DNA from: Flaccisagitta enflata
Lineage: Eukaryota > Chaetognatha > Sagittoidea > Aphragmophora
Assembly (NCBI GenBank): GCA_965153355.1
Contig: OZ231127.1
Span: 73,656,001-73,720,000 of the forward strand
DNA: 64,000 bases
Direction: 5' to 3'
In this document: positions 52,205 through 64,000 of the stretch, piece by piece
Numbering within the stretch: the first letter of the stretch is position 1
How the letters are laid out: the number at the start of each line of letters is the position of its first letter
Notes under the pieces: generated by a model
Databases searched by the model: none
Seen by the model: only the letters and a program-made list of their open reading frames with translations
Told to the model about the DNA's origin: nothing
Made by a program: the position numbers and the translations under genes

Positions 52205-52338
52205 ACAGAAAGAATGAATGAATGAATAAATGAATGAATGAGTGAATGAATGAATGAATGAATAAATAAATGAATGAATGAATGAATGAATGAATGAATG
52301 AATGAATGAATGAATGAATGAATGAATGAAAGCGAGAG

Positions 52339-52437
<99 letters not shown>

Positions 52438-52439
52438 AG
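52205..52439. repeat. (AATG)n then (AAAG)n arrays
   Basis: AATG units at 52210-52330 followed directly by AAAG units to 52438. Confidence 0.95.
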
Positions 52440-52479
52440 AAACGCTCAGAAATCTCTATTTTTCTCGAGGATTCTTTTT

Positions 52480-52615
52480 AGTTGCGGACACGCAACTCTA
52501 TAAGAGGCTATGTCCGTCCGTCCGTCCGTTGGTCCGTCGGTCCCTCCGTCAGCACGAGTCGAAAAGTGGGAAAACAGGCCTATTTGCCGCAACTGGTGGC
52601 CGTGTATCCGGCCTT
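52480..52615. mobile_element. Hairpin-end element H13 (family H)
   Basis: AGTTGCG-GACA-CGCAACT hairpin (52480-52497) after a T-run, GTCCGTCCGTCCG tract, distal arm CCGCAACT (52587-52594; 8/8 complement of AGTTGCGG), tail GTGTATCCGGCCTTG. A compact copy of 136 bp. Confidence 0.9.
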
Positions 52616-52893
52616 GTTGAGTTAGGATTTCCCTCGCGTTCATTCAGATTCCATTTTTGTCGGATGCATCCACGCAAAAAAAGAAAAAAAAAAGAAATGA
52701 AAAAAGAAAGAATGGAATGAATGAATCAATACCTTTTGTCAATTGAACTTTGAAGTAAGACCGGAAAACACGGCAAGAAAATTCGCCTAGGGCTTATTAG
52801 CAGGGACAGTAGCAGTGTTCATTTACTGCTCAAGCCTTTCATGTTCATGAGATTGACCTGTAAGCGATGTCATTGTATGGAACTATATAACTA

Positions 52894-53113
52894 CAGTTGA
52901 GCTTCACTAGGGCGCATGTCAAGGGACTGACCAATAATATGTGTTATGACTAAGTATGGAAGAGGGCCTTGTGAACCCTCCCTTATCTTGAAGCTGCTGT
53001 ACTGCCATCATAGAAGTAACCACAAAATTGCTCATCATGTTGTAGGTTATAAGTTATATGCTTTATTGGCGGACATGCCTCATTAGCGGGTGCGCTCTAG
53101 CGGTACTCCACTG
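52894..53113. mobile_element. Tc1/pogo-like MITE M4 with TA flanks
   Basis: A 220-bp element, ends CAGTTGAGCTTCACTAGGGC and, complemented, CAGTGGAGTACCGCTAGAGC, flanked by TA (52892-52893 and 53114-53115). Non-coding. Confidence 0.75.
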
Positions 53114-53239
53114 TATGAGATTCAAGTGCGCGCGGAATGGAGGTAGTAGATGTGAGAATGTTGTGACATTGTCATTAGCTCTAAAAAATGACTTACTTCT
53201 CGACTGTCCAGTTGAGTCTAAGCTATTGTGGATTTGTTA

Positions 53240-53375
53240 GCCCTTCAGCTGATTTAGAACCGTGGTGCATTTGAAGCACCCCCCCCCCCTCGTTGACATA
53301 ATACCGTAGTGGATTTGACGGCCCCCCAGTTGACTTAAAACCGGAGTGAGTCTTGTCGGCCCTACGGTTCGTGTG
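53240..53375. repeat. About 45-bp degenerate tandem repeat, three units
   Basis: Units share AGTTGACTTAAAACCG-type and GGATTTGACGGCCCCC-type sequence, with a C-run in the first. Confidence 0.6.
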
Positions 53376-53649
53376 GAACCTTTCGTCCTCTGGGCTGCTC
53401 CGGAGTCAACTTGGCTCATATATCAGAGCAGAGAGAAGAAAGATAAGCGCTCAATGAGAAAGAGGCAAAAGACAGAGACAGAGATAGAGCCAGAATCAGA
53501 ATCAGAGAAGTGACAGAAACAGAGACAGAGACAGAGACAAAGTCTGATGAAAGCAGAAGGAAGAGATGTAAGCTCCCTATGAGAAAGAGTAAGAGTCGAA
53601 GACAGAGACAGAACAGTGAAAGAGACAAGGACTTCTTCCTTCTTATCTC

Positions 53650-54202
<553 letters not shown>

Positions 54203-54431
54203 ACAAATGAGCTAGCCCTCCTTTTTATCCGCCATCACTTTCTCACTTTCCGTCCGTTTTCGTCTCAAGGGTGATCTCTCGCCCAACACTCTGGAGGGCC
54301 CATACCTTTATCATTATCTTACTCAGGCCAGCTGCAGTAAATATGGTTGATTATTCAAAAGCTTTTGGAGAAAAATTCTAATTAGAAATTCCTGATGAAT
54401 ATTCAAAAATGGCGACGCGAAGGGCCCTGTG

Positions 54432-54714
<283 letters not shown>

Positions 54715-54929
54715 GGAGATTTACTTTCTATAACTAATCTTTCTTATTCTTTTCTTTTCTAGCGGAAATTCGCTGTTTAATTGCTTTCTCAATTATGAAC
54801 AACTGAAATCAAACCGTGCAGTGCTCTTCAAAATGATTTTGGACAACATTCAAAAGCAACATTTGAAAAAAAAAACAACATTAAATCCCACATGGAAGTC
54901 GCAACTTTCATTCACTAAGGTCAATGAAC

Positions 54930-54975
54930 GAATGAATGAGTGAATGAATGAATGAATGAATTAATGAATGAATGA

Positions 54976-55055
<80 letters not shown>

Positions 55056-55425
55056 ATCAATTGACAAATGAAAGAATGAATGAATGAATGAATGAATAAA
55101 TGAATGAATAAATGAATGAATGAATGAATGAATAAATGAAGGAATGAATGAATGAATGAATGAATGAAAAATGAAAGAACGAATGAATGAATGAATGAGT
55201 GAATGAATAAATGATTGAACGAATGATTGATTGAACGAACGAATGAATGAATGAATCAATGAATGAATGATTGAACGAATGAATGATTGAACGAATGAAT
55301 GAATGAATGAATGAATGAATGAATGAATGAATGAATGAATGAATGAATGAATGAATGAATGAATGAATGAATGAATGAATGAACGAATGAATGAATGAAT
55401 GAATGAATGATTAGCAGATGTGGTA
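54930..55425. repeat. (AATG)n/(AAAG)n array next to exon E4
   Basis: AATG units with an AAAG block (54974-55060) and variants (AACG, AATC). It ends about 50 bp from the E4 donor. Confidence 0.95.
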
Positions 55426-55471
55426 TAGTGAGGGTCCTGAGGGACTTTATTCCACTTGTCATGAAACTCAC

Positions 55472-55975
55472 CAGTTTATCTCTGAGTCCGTTTCGCCTGG
55501 ATAACGATGATGAAGAGGAGCTGAATTTGTGATTGAGCAATAAACGACGAGTTGTCAACGTCGGGATCGTCGTTATCGTCGTCATCGACGTCGATGTCGA
55601 TTTCGTCGTCGTCATCGTCGTCGTTGTCGACGACCTCGGATGATCAACGTCCTCGGACGCGTCATTGTCAGCATAATCATCAGCCTTTGGAGACTCGACG
55701 GTGGCTTCCTGGCTTGCCAACGTTCTCGTCGACGGAGATGCCGCATCCTCGTCGACGACCGCATTGGCAGTCTCATCTACTTCATCTTTTGCCCTCTTCA
55801 TTTGATCGTCGGCCGCATCCTCGTTTGAAGCATCATCGTCGTGAGGAGGATCATGAATGACGTCGTCATCGTCGGCGTCGTCGTCGTTGATGCCTTCGGT
55901 GGAATTGTTGGTCAATGGAGAGACGGGCTCGTTGGCCGTGAAGCGAGATTTGCGGGAGGAAGGACCATGGCCCGT
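55472..55975 (-). CDS. Exon E4: acidic, Thr/Ser-rich exon
   Basis: A 504-nt exon (168 codons), phase 0 at both ends. The acceptor CCCAG ends at 55976 after about 190 nt of coding-strand pyrimidines; the donor CTG|GTGAGT is at 55472/55471. It begins TGHGPSSRKSRFTANEPVSP, continues with a long Asp/Glu-rich region, then a Thr/Ser-rich run and ends RRNGLRDKL. No domain recognised. Phase and strong splice sites agree with splicing from exon E3. Codons are GAC/GTC-rich like the other exons. Confidence 0.65.
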
Positions 55976-56458
55976 CTGGGAGAGGAAAAGGGGAACGATA
56001 AGGAGGAGGAAATGAAGAAGAGGAATACGATGAAGAAAAAAAAGAAGCAGAGGAAGAAAAAGGAGAATAAGGAGAAAATGAAGAAGAAGAAAAAGGAGCG
56101 GATGGAAAAGAAAAAGGAGAAGAAGAAGACGAAGAAGCAGAAGAAGGAGAAGGAGAAAAAGAAGACTGAAAGGATAAGAATAGATTTACAACCAATATTT
56201 AGCCCCTTCGCAGGTAATGTCGCCAGACAGTCCATTCGGTCTTTGTTATTGCAACCATTTGATTTAAGCAATTCCAGTCTGACAGTCGTTTTTTCTGCGG
56301 TCATCATGAAATTCCTGCCAAATGAATTTGCCAAAGTATGGGTTTTTCATTTTTTTCACCACTTCGTCAGCGACCTGGCCCAGTGAGTATTTGATCATAA
56401 AAATACTTTGAAAAAAAAATGACGATGTAACAGCACGCCTCCCATGAATGAAACTTAC
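55976..56458 (-). other. Intron between E3 and E4 with a long pyrimidine tract
   Basis: 483 nt. On the coding strand about 55980-56165 is nearly all pyrimidine, abutting the E4 acceptor. It contains the optional short exon at 56264-56374. Confidence 0.55.
56264..56374 (-). CDS. Possible alternative terminal exon
   Basis: After GGCCAG (acceptor at 56375-56376) the frame continues in phase 0 from the E3 donor only 84 nt away, reading VADEVVKKMKNPYFGKFIWQ and ending at a TAA after 36 codons. Unlike the other exons it is not low complexity. It would give an alternative C terminus to E3. No homology recognised; it could be chance intronic frame. Confidence 0.35.
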   Translation of the reverse strand, partial: VADEVVKKMKNPYFGKFIWQEFHDDRRKNDCQTGIA

Positions 56459-57850
56459 TTCTCCGCGCTCATCCGTTTGACTGTACTTTTTCCTTCGTTT
56501 CCCTCCTTTTCTTCTGCTTCTCCTTTCTTCCTCCCCCTCCTTCTCCTCATCTTCTTTCTTTCCTTCATCCTTCACTTTGTCTTCTACTTCTCTCCCACTC
56601 TCCATCTGCTCCTCCTCCTCCTCTTCTATTTCATCGCTCTTCGTTTTCACTTCCCCGTTGACGAGAATTCTGAGCTGCTTCAATTCTCCCACATTTCCAC
56701 TCATTCCTCCCTCCTCCTGTTCTTCTTGTTTTTCCTTCGCTCCTTTCTCCTTCTCTTTCTCCTTCTCTTCCTCTTCAGTTCTCTCCTCCTCCACCTCCTT
56801 TCCATTCTGGCCTCCGAGAAAGGCTTGCCGAAGTTGCAACTGTCTCGACATCATCATTTGATGCATGATCAACGCCGAAGTCATCGGCCTCGCCGCTGAC
56901 GACGACGTTGACGACGACGATGTTGACGATTCTGTCGTCGCTGAAGTTGCTTCCGTCGCCGTTGATTTTCCTCCATCGATTGCAGCAGAAGACGCTGAAG
57001 ATGCTGCGGAAAAAAGAGCATTCAAAGCGGCGGCTTCGGAGACAGAGTTCGACAACGGATGCCGTTGAAGTTGTTGTTGCTGTTGTTGCTGCTGATGTTG
57101 TAGTTGTCTATGTTGCTGTAGTTGCAGCAGTTGCAGCTGTTGAGGCACGGTTGGATCGAAACGACGACCGAATCCCTGATGAATGATCGAAGGTGCGGCG
57201 GAGGAAGTGGATGAAGAGACGGAGGAAGAGGAGGAGGAGGAGAGGATGAAGTGATTGAGGCCCGTCGACGGGGTGGTTGAGGAAGATGCAGCAGCGGCGG
57301 AAGATGCTACGGCGGAAGATGACAAAAAATGGGGGAAACTCGAAGTGCTGATAGAAGCGTTCGTAGAGCTGGCCGTCAAGGACGTATTTAAAGGGCCGTT
57401 GTTTAAAGAAGCGCTGTTTGAGGGAGTGGTAAGAAGGGTGTTTACGGGGATGCTGTGTGAAGACCCATTGGGAGGTGGAAGAGGAATAGGGTGAGGATGA
57501 GAAGGAGGAGGAGGAGATTCTCGTCGAAAATCGTTGAAAGGGTCCAAAGGTCGATGATAAACGTTGTCCATGAGCGCGATCACCGGAGGACTCAAATGAG
57601 GCAGAGAACTCGGGCCGCTGTTTGGGAGATGAGAAGGGAAGTGAGAAGGGGGGGGGGTGGGGTGGTGAGAAGGGGGTGGTGAGAAGGGGGTGGTGAAAGG
57701 GGGGGGTTGATATGGGTGAGAAGAAGGTAAAGAGGGGTGGTGAGTGGATGATATGGGTGAAAATGAGGTAGAAAGACAGATAGGAATAGCGAGGGGGCGA
57801 GGGGACGATGAGGGAAGTTGAGTGGATTGTTCAAAAGGAAGAGTGACAAA
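56459..57850 (-). CDS. Exon E3: Ser/Pro/Gln-rich exon with basic C-terminal cluster
   Basis: A 1392-nt exon, exactly 464 codons, phase 0 at both ends. Acceptor TGTACAG before 57850; donor GGAGAA|GTAAGT at 56459/56458. In order: Pro/His-rich start, LDPFNDFRRESPPPP, Ser/Ala-rich regions, a Gln/Leu/His stretch (QLQLLQLQQ and about nine Gln), an Ala/Ser region, MTSALIMHQMMMSRQLQLRQ, a long Glu/Lys-rich charged segment likely to be helical, and RRSRRKGGKRRKKYSQ, a candidate nuclear localisation signal. The composition suggests a disordered nuclear regulator. Strong donor and exact codon count favour a real exon. Confidence 0.68.
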
Positions 57851-58029
57851 CTGTACAGTGTACATTTATAGTTTTGATATAAAATAATGATATTAGCGAT
57901 GATAATGATAAACGGGCTATGCTTGGCGAAATATCACTGCCGCAAAAATGACTCTTCACTTGACACGGACATCACACATTTCGAAAAAATATCAATTGTC
58001 GCAACCCTCGCAATCAACCCGATCAATAC

Positions 58030-58485
58030 TAACTTGAATGACTTGATATCGTCTCTGATTCTTGATTGAGGCAGCGAATCCTGACCACCCGACGACGACA
58101 ACGAAGACGCCGACGATGACGAAGACGAAGGCGCCTCTGAAGACGGAGTCGCGCCTTCATTGACGCCTTTATCTCCAACGCTGCCATCTCTTTCTCTCGC
58201 ACTTTCCTGGCCAACTCCATCGTCTCCACCTTTTACTTCTTCTCTTCCTCCTCTTCCTCTACCACCTAAACCGCTGCCACCACCTCTGCCACCGCCTCCG
58301 CCTCCGCCTCCGCCACTGCCGATGCCGCCGCCGCCTCCAACACCGCTGCCGCTGCCGCCACCAGCGATATCCATGAAGCGCGAAACCGGAAGTGACACAG
58401 GAAGTGGGCGGGACCCGAAGGCGTGGGACTGGAAGGCGGGAACGCCCGGCAATATGCTGCCAGACCGACCGAACATCGTGTTCTC
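58030..58485 (-). CDS. Exon E2: Gly-rich exon beginning ENTMFGRSG
   Basis: 456 nt (152 codons), open in phase 0 after CTCCTAG (acceptor at 58486-58487). It reads ENTMFGRSGSILPGVPAFQS, then SRPLPVSLPVSRFMDI, a long Gly tract, an acidic region and a Ser run, ending DDIKSFKL before GTATTG. That donor is weak; GTTAGT four bases earlier is an alternative but gives a frame that stops in E3. The ATG in ENTMF could be an internal start for a shorter isoform. The polypyrimidine tract of the acceptor is a (CT)n microsatellite continuous with a 650-bp CTTT array. Confidence 0.5.
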
Positions 58486-58499
58486 CTAGGAGAAGGAGT

Positions 58500-59155
<656 letters not shown>

Positions 59156-59608
59156 GGCGGAAATATTCGTGAATTAATGATGGAAAGTCTCAAAGACTCA
59201 AAGATTCAAGTGCGCCGAACTAATTATTATTTCAAAGCTGATTAATATCTTAAATATTTGAGACGAAGTACGGCTTACGCAAGCAGGTGATGAATCTTAA
59301 GAAAACAAAATGAATTTTAGAAATGCCCGTTGGACGGTTACCAAGGTTTAAACGGTCTTCAATAAGAAGGCAAGAATTTTGGTCATGATAATTGATTAGT
59401 AATTGCCATGCCAAACTTGTATCTACATTTCAGTCCGTCTCAGAATTTAGCGAGTTGGTTCATCGACACGTGAAGCCTTTCAGAGATCGAAGTTTCCTTT
59501 CTAAAAATCGAAGTATGGCCCAATATATATCGATATCAATTAACCGCTTGACTGGTAATGCTGCGTGTTTACATGACAGGAATGTCAGGAATGCAATTTC
59601 AAACTCAC

Positions 59609-59783
59609 CCTAAATCTTTATCCACGGCAATGTCTGACAGCATGGAGTCTCCTGTTCCCGACGCGGCTGCGGCAGCAACTGCGGCGACTGCAGCAGCAGC
59701 AGATGTTGATGAAGTGTTGGGGTCGACGGAGCCGAGGGATGCAGCAGGCCGGAAAAACGAAATCGACGACATGTTTGGAAGAT
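59609..59783 (-). CDS. Exon E1: Ala-rich exon containing LPNMSSISFF
   Basis: 175 nt. Acceptor CATTCCAG before 59783 and donor TTTAGG|GTGAGT at 59609/59608. The open frame reads LPNMSSISFFRPAASLGSV, an Ala run, then DSMLSDIAVDKDL. It ends with two spare bases, while E2's good frame needs phase 0, so E1 and E2 are probably not joined directly, or one of the borders is misplaced. Both other frames contain stops near the 3' end. Confidence 0.45.
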
Positions 59784-59844
59784 CTGGAATGAGGAAGAGG
59801 ATACTGGTTGAGAAAGAAACAAAGAAAAAATGACAAAAACAGAA

Positions 59845-59850
59845 AAGGAA

Positions 59851-59898
<48 letters not shown>

Positions 59899-59935
59899 AT
59901 GAAAGAGAATGAAAGCAAGGAAAGAAAGAAAAGAA
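59845..59935. repeat. (GAAA)n array upstream of E1
   Basis: GAAA units about 70-150 bp from the E1 acceptor, again pyrimidine on the coding strand. Confidence 0.9.
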
Positions 59936-60129
59936 AGACAAGAGGGAAAAGAGAGGAAGAATCACTAATCGGGAATTGGTAGAGACAAAAGCGGCTCTGA
60001 CAAGAATCCTTCAAATTCCGCCTCAAAATTCAAATTTTCAACCTTCAAATCCTTGATATGATTTTCATGGGTTTTCTCATCGCTTTTGTTCTTCCCTTTT
60101 GTTATTCTTTTGCCATTCATCAAATTTCG

Positions 60130-61930
60130 TCAGTCGCGACGCCATAATTCATGCTCTGATCACTTTCTATTTAACCTCTACTATTAGTGGCAACTCATCC
60201 TAGATCACGGCCCCAAAGTTGACGATGACCATTGCTATGTTTTGTTACTGAGTTTTCATTGCAATGACATAATTCATGCTCTGATCACTTTCTTTTTAGG
60301 TACGCCATAGCACCTATACTATCTTCACAAAAAAAATCTTCCCACCTGAAAACAAGCATCAACTTTGGAAGAGGTTACTTGTCATTGCATTCATAATCAT
60401 ATTCATTTTCGGTCAGGTTCGATAGAGTCAGTTCGGCGGTCTGTCATGTCAGTCGGTTTGTTGTTTGTCGGTTTGTTGCTCTAGAGGGGAACATCGCAGA
60501 AAACGTTTAATATCTCTTAAACTTAAAGACTCATCTCGTTCGTCATTCATTTTTCTCATCATTTCATTTCATATATTAGCTACGGATAAGTCTGATAGAG
60601 CTTAGGATAGGGCTCGGTATGGGGCTAAGAATTAATGACGCTAGACGCACCTTCCTGGCCCGTGTATCCATTCTTGTTTTCTTTTATTGGGGCAACATGA
60701 CAAACATGAAAATATCTATCGCAGTCAATTGACTTTCAGAGTCACGACTTGTTTAGTTAACAAGTTGGTCCCTTCACGTCTGACCATCTAACTAAGCTAA
60801 GTGAAGATTGATAATCGTTTTTTGGGTTTGTGCACATGCCCTCGTTTCTCTATTCGCGCGTCTTTTTAACATCACTGAGTCGGTCGCTCGGTTTCTCTAT
60901 TGCTTCGTGTCGATCCGTCAATCTGTAAATCGTGCGGATTTCCAATTATGACCCTTTCCAAACTTTCCGCGACCGTTTTAAAACCAGTCCATTAGTGTCT
61001 CTCTCCCCTTTCCCTTATCGAAACGTTGTTCGTAGTGCATCAGATTTTGAGAGCATGAAATAAAATGCTCATTTGCAAATTACAGTTGATAGACTAGTTG
61101 CTTCTGACAATCGAGCGAAGTGATTCGCAAGAAGTTATTTCGCGATTTAGCCATTTCCTCGTCACGAGGATTATCAATCGAGATTTAAAAATGATTGATC
61201 TTGCGACTAAGGCTTGACCCTCGGTAGTTTAACCCATCAGTAAAAGGAAAAATGGAAAATTATTTCTTACAATATTCATTCAAAACCAGATGACCATTGC
61301 TACGCCAAATTACAGAAACTCATAGGTAAAGTGTCACAATAACCTTTTTAATGGCGGGGGAGCTACCCCGCCCAGTTATGCTGGACGGGCGCTTCAGCTG
61401 CCAAAATGGGTTCGGGGCAGAGAGGACGACATAGTCATCTACTGATTCGATGGTGAATAATTCGGTCTCATGCATGCGACCAATAACAACAGGAACATGA
61501 ACTCCTGACGCTCTTTGATCAAACCTTTTAAGGCTCTGTCCGTCGAGTACAAAATCGCATAAAATACTTGAAATCACATGAAAACTCGACTCGTTCATCA
61601 TTTATGTTACTCTTTATTTCATTCGTTATCATATTCAGCTACGAGTAGGTCTGATAGAACTGAAAGTGGGTTTAATTGAGCATATACGATAAACTGTTAC
61701 TATTCTCTTATGGCTACACCATGATTTATGCTTCTATAAATTTCTTTTTGATATTTACTGACAGTAGTAACTCAGCTCAGGCAGTGGTTCTGAAGGATTA
61801 GATGACCATTGGAAAACTGTTGCTTTTCATTCGTTGCATCGCCGTAAGTCATGATCTGATTAGTTTCTCTCTAACCATTATAGACACTGGTAACTCGACC
61901 CGGGCAGCGGGTTTCATAAACGAAGATGCA
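60130..61930. repeat. About 125-bp degenerate repeat family
   Basis: Units near 60140, 60265, 61700 and 61830 share ATTCATGCTCTGATCACTTT, AGTGGCAACTC and GATGACCATTGC segments. The unit at 60265 is broken by H14. A second stretch (TCATATTCAGCTACGAGTAGG near 61630 and a relative near 60570) repeats part of H14's interior. Confidence 0.65.
60298..60676. mobile_element. Long H element (H14)
   Basis: Starts after five T with AGGTACGCCATAGCACCT, has a TCAGTTCGGCGGTCTGTC tract, distal arm GACGCACCT near 60644, and tail CGTGTATCCATTCTTG. At about 380 bp it is the longest copy and the arms are imperfect. Confidence 0.65.
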
Positions 61931-62074
61931 ATGATTTTTCTCTCATACAATTTTCATTAAAAGCGGTTCATATTGAAAAATGCAAATAGGAAATAAAATT
62001 CCATATAAATCAAATATTTCCCTTTTTTTTTTAAAGTCGGATGTCGTGCATTTCGTCCCGTTTTTGAATGTGAT

Positions 62075-62075
62075 G

Positions 62076-62125
<50 letters not shown>
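62075..62125. repeat. (GA)n microsatellite
   Basis: An uninterrupted run of about 45 bp. Confidence 0.95.
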
Positions 62126-62128
<3 letters not shown>

Positions 62129-62551
62129 CAACGAAATGAGAATGAAAATAAAATGAGAATTAAAAAGAAAGAGAGAAAAGATCGTCTCGAAGAAATTTCG
62201 ATTTTCTTTCTTTTCTCTCAAAAAATTTTAAGGGCCTTCCTTCTTTAATGAGGAGAAAGTCTTTTGTTGTCATTAAGATTTATTGAAAAGTCGCTAGAGG
62301 GAGAAACGGACGGGCGACAGGGAATATAAGAGAGAGAGAGAGAGAGAGAGTGTTTTGAAAATGCCGGCGGATCCAAGGATGAAATTGGGTGAGGATGTGC
62401 AGAAGATTCATTGGAGTGAAAACTTATGGAGAATTGGAGATAGAGAAGAAATTTAGGGTCAGGGGGCGCAAGGGGCAGAAGGGGCTAAACAGAGGACGCA
62501 GGTGGGAGGTGGAAATTAATATGGTCAAAGAAGAAAGAAATTTGGCTTATA

Positions 62552-62728
62552 CAGTTGTACCCCGCTCTAACGGACCCGCCACCAACGGAATTCCGCCTAT
62601 AACAGACACAAGTTCATAGTTCCTTCAAGTTAATTTCTTTTATTTCTTTTGTTGGCAATAACAAAAGTCCGCCTATAACAGAAGAAAACTGTTGGTCCCC
62701 TGAAATCCGTTAAAGCGGGCTTCAACTG
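62552..62728. mobile_element. Pogo/Tc1-like MITE, copy M3 (best preserved)
   Basis: A 177-bp element, ends CAGTTGTACCCCGCTCTAAC and, complemented, CAGTTGAAGCCCGCTTTAAC, flanked by TA on both sides (62550-62551 and 62729-62730). Same length as M2. It contains two CCGCCTATAACAGA copies. Non-coding. Confidence 0.85.
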
Positions 62729-63150
62729 TATGTACAATTGTATAGACATATCTCCTCTCTCCATTCTTTAAATACCCCCTCCCCAAAATGAGAGGAAAGA
62801 AAGAAATTATTAACAACTTGAGACAATAATCGAGAGAATGAAATCATTAAAAAAAAAGAAAATGAATCTGCGCCTGCATGAAAAAAGTTGCAAAATCGAA
62901 TGCAACTATTAAAACACGCATCTTTCATATTTACAAGAGGCAACACTACGAATTTCGTAGCTCGGAGGCACATGAAGTAAAAACGAATGTCTCTTTCTTT
63001 TTCTTTTTCTCTTTCTCTCTCTCCTTCTCTTTCTCTTTCTCTGTGTCCTTCGCTGTCCCTGTCTCCTAATTTCTTCCTCTTTTTCCATCGGGAAAACAAA
63101 AGAAATATCCTCTGGAGAAGGCCCTTATCTTTTTGTGTGCCTGCGTGTAT

Positions 63151-63255
<105 letters not shown>

Positions 63256-63617
63256 GACCACTTATGAAACTCAATTAATTTCGATGTATATGGCGTGCCT
63301 CTGTGCATTGTCATTAAAGAAATAAGAAAGTTTTTTTTTGTTCCCCATTTTAATTTCAGATTTTATTTGTGTTTTAAGTTTTTAGTTTTCCCGGCTTTTG
63401 TCTTTTGTCTTTGTGAGTTTTCTGTCCAAACGAATCCAGGCTATTTATCAGAATAATCTAGGATTTGAAAAATTCATAAGTAGAGAAATCCTCAACCCTT
63501 ATTCCTCGTCATAAAACGATCCTATTCTATTCGATTTGTTCCTCTGTTTGAGTGTCTATGTCAGGTTCTATCAATTTGTCTTCCTGTTTTCAACACAGGG
63601 ACAAGGATGCGCGGGAT

Positions 63618-63728
63618 TTTCAAAAGCGTTCGCTTTCGCGTTTTTAAGCAGCTCGCGCATCGCGTTACTCATCGCATCAATTGTTTTTGGTTGCTAACGC
63701 GTTCGCGTTACGCGTTTTGAACGCTTCC
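63618..63728. repeat. CpG-dense GCGTT/AACGC cluster
   Basis: AAAGCGTTCGCTTTCGCG, GCTCGCGCATCGCGTTAC and AACGCGTTCGCGTTACGCG in 110 bp form several overlapping short palindromes. Far richer in CG than the surroundings. Confidence 0.7.
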
Positions 63729-63749
63729 TACACTTTCTCTTATGGAAAG

Positions 63750-63787
63750 GAAGTAGAAAGGTAGAAAGAAAGAAAGAAAGAAAGGAA

Positions 63788-63824
<37 letters not shown>

Positions 63825-64000
63825 AGAAGAAATAAAGATAGAAGAAAGAAATAAAGAAAGAAAAGAAAGAAAGAAAGAAGAAGAAAGAAAAAGACGGAAA
63901 GAAGGAGAAGGAAGAAGGAAATAAAAGAATGAAGGAAGGAAAGAAAGAAAGAAAGAATGAAGGAAAGAAAGATTAAAAAAGAAGGAAGGAAAGAAAAGAG
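63750..64000. repeat. (GAAA/GAAG)n polypurine tract at the window end
   Basis: Irregular purine repeats continuing to the last base of the window. Confidence 0.9.

Noticed and set aside
61320-61601. 93-codon minus-strand frame with ordinary-looking composition
   Set aside because: It overlaps sequence related to the H element interior (CTGTCCGTCGAG region), and no splice or homology support was seen. The most worthwhile of the rejected frames to search.

Overview
The window reads as nuclear DNA of an animal, probably an invertebrate. It has spliced, low-complexity coding exons (poly-Gln, poly-Ala, poly-Gly, Ser/Pro-rich) with GT-AG borders, no operons or ribosome-binding sites, very many simple-sequence repeats, and short non-autonomous DNA transposons of hAT and Tc1/pogo type. 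I cannot name the species. No rRNA, tRNA, CRISPR array or viral gene was recognised.

Coding content is small and all on the minus strand. A block at 55472-59783 holds candidate exons: two N-terminal-type exons at 59609-59783 and 58030-58485, a 1392-nt exon at 56459-57850, a possible short alternative terminal exon at 56264-56374, and a 504-nt exon at 55472-55975. About 48 kb further on, at 4630-7264, lie two more exons whose junction phase matches exactly; the larger carries a PLDLS motif of the kind bound by the CtBP corepressor. Together they look like one or two large nuclear regulatory proteins with disordered tracts. No DNA-binding domain is visible and I could not identify the gene. If it is one gene, most of the window is a giant repeat-filled intron.

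Non-coding content by region: 0.4-3.7 kb mostly unique DNA with one small MITE; 3.77-4.64 kb a 43-bp tandem array carrying copies of a 5' splice site and interrupted by a foldback element; 7.4-8.0 kb an 8-bp array; 9.6-10.8 kb a 12-bp and a 31-bp array; 10.9-12.3 kb a second foldback element and a palindromic element; 12.6-16.5 kb microsatellites; 17.0-18.5 kb a 1.43-kb inverted-repeat element; 18.8-30.1 kb microsatellites with hAT-like and pogo-like MITEs; 30.5-36.6 kb a 10-bp phased repeat, a polypurine block and hairpin elements; 36.9-39.5 kb a third foldback element and a 1.49-kb inverted-repeat element; 40-46.5 kb microsatellites and a triplet-repeat block; 46.5-47.2 kb a fourth foldback element; 48-55.4 kb MITEs and tetranucleotide arrays; 58.5-64 kb pyrimidine/purine tracts, a 125-bp repeat and another MITE.

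The most unusual signal is a dispersed family of about 14 short elements (called H here). Each starts with a small hairpin and carries a further copy of the second hairpin arm near its other end. The arm sequence differs from copy to copy, yet the first arm and the distal arm stay complementary within a copy (up to 11/11), and the near arm usually follows. One copy inserted in a 165-bp tandem repeat reveals the exact element ends and a T-run target. A second family (F, four copies) has 55-60-bp inverted termini that also differ between copies but match within a copy, and encloses a 21-bp minisatellite. Both have GTCC/GTTC-type tetranucleotides just inside the terminal hairpin and may share a mechanism.
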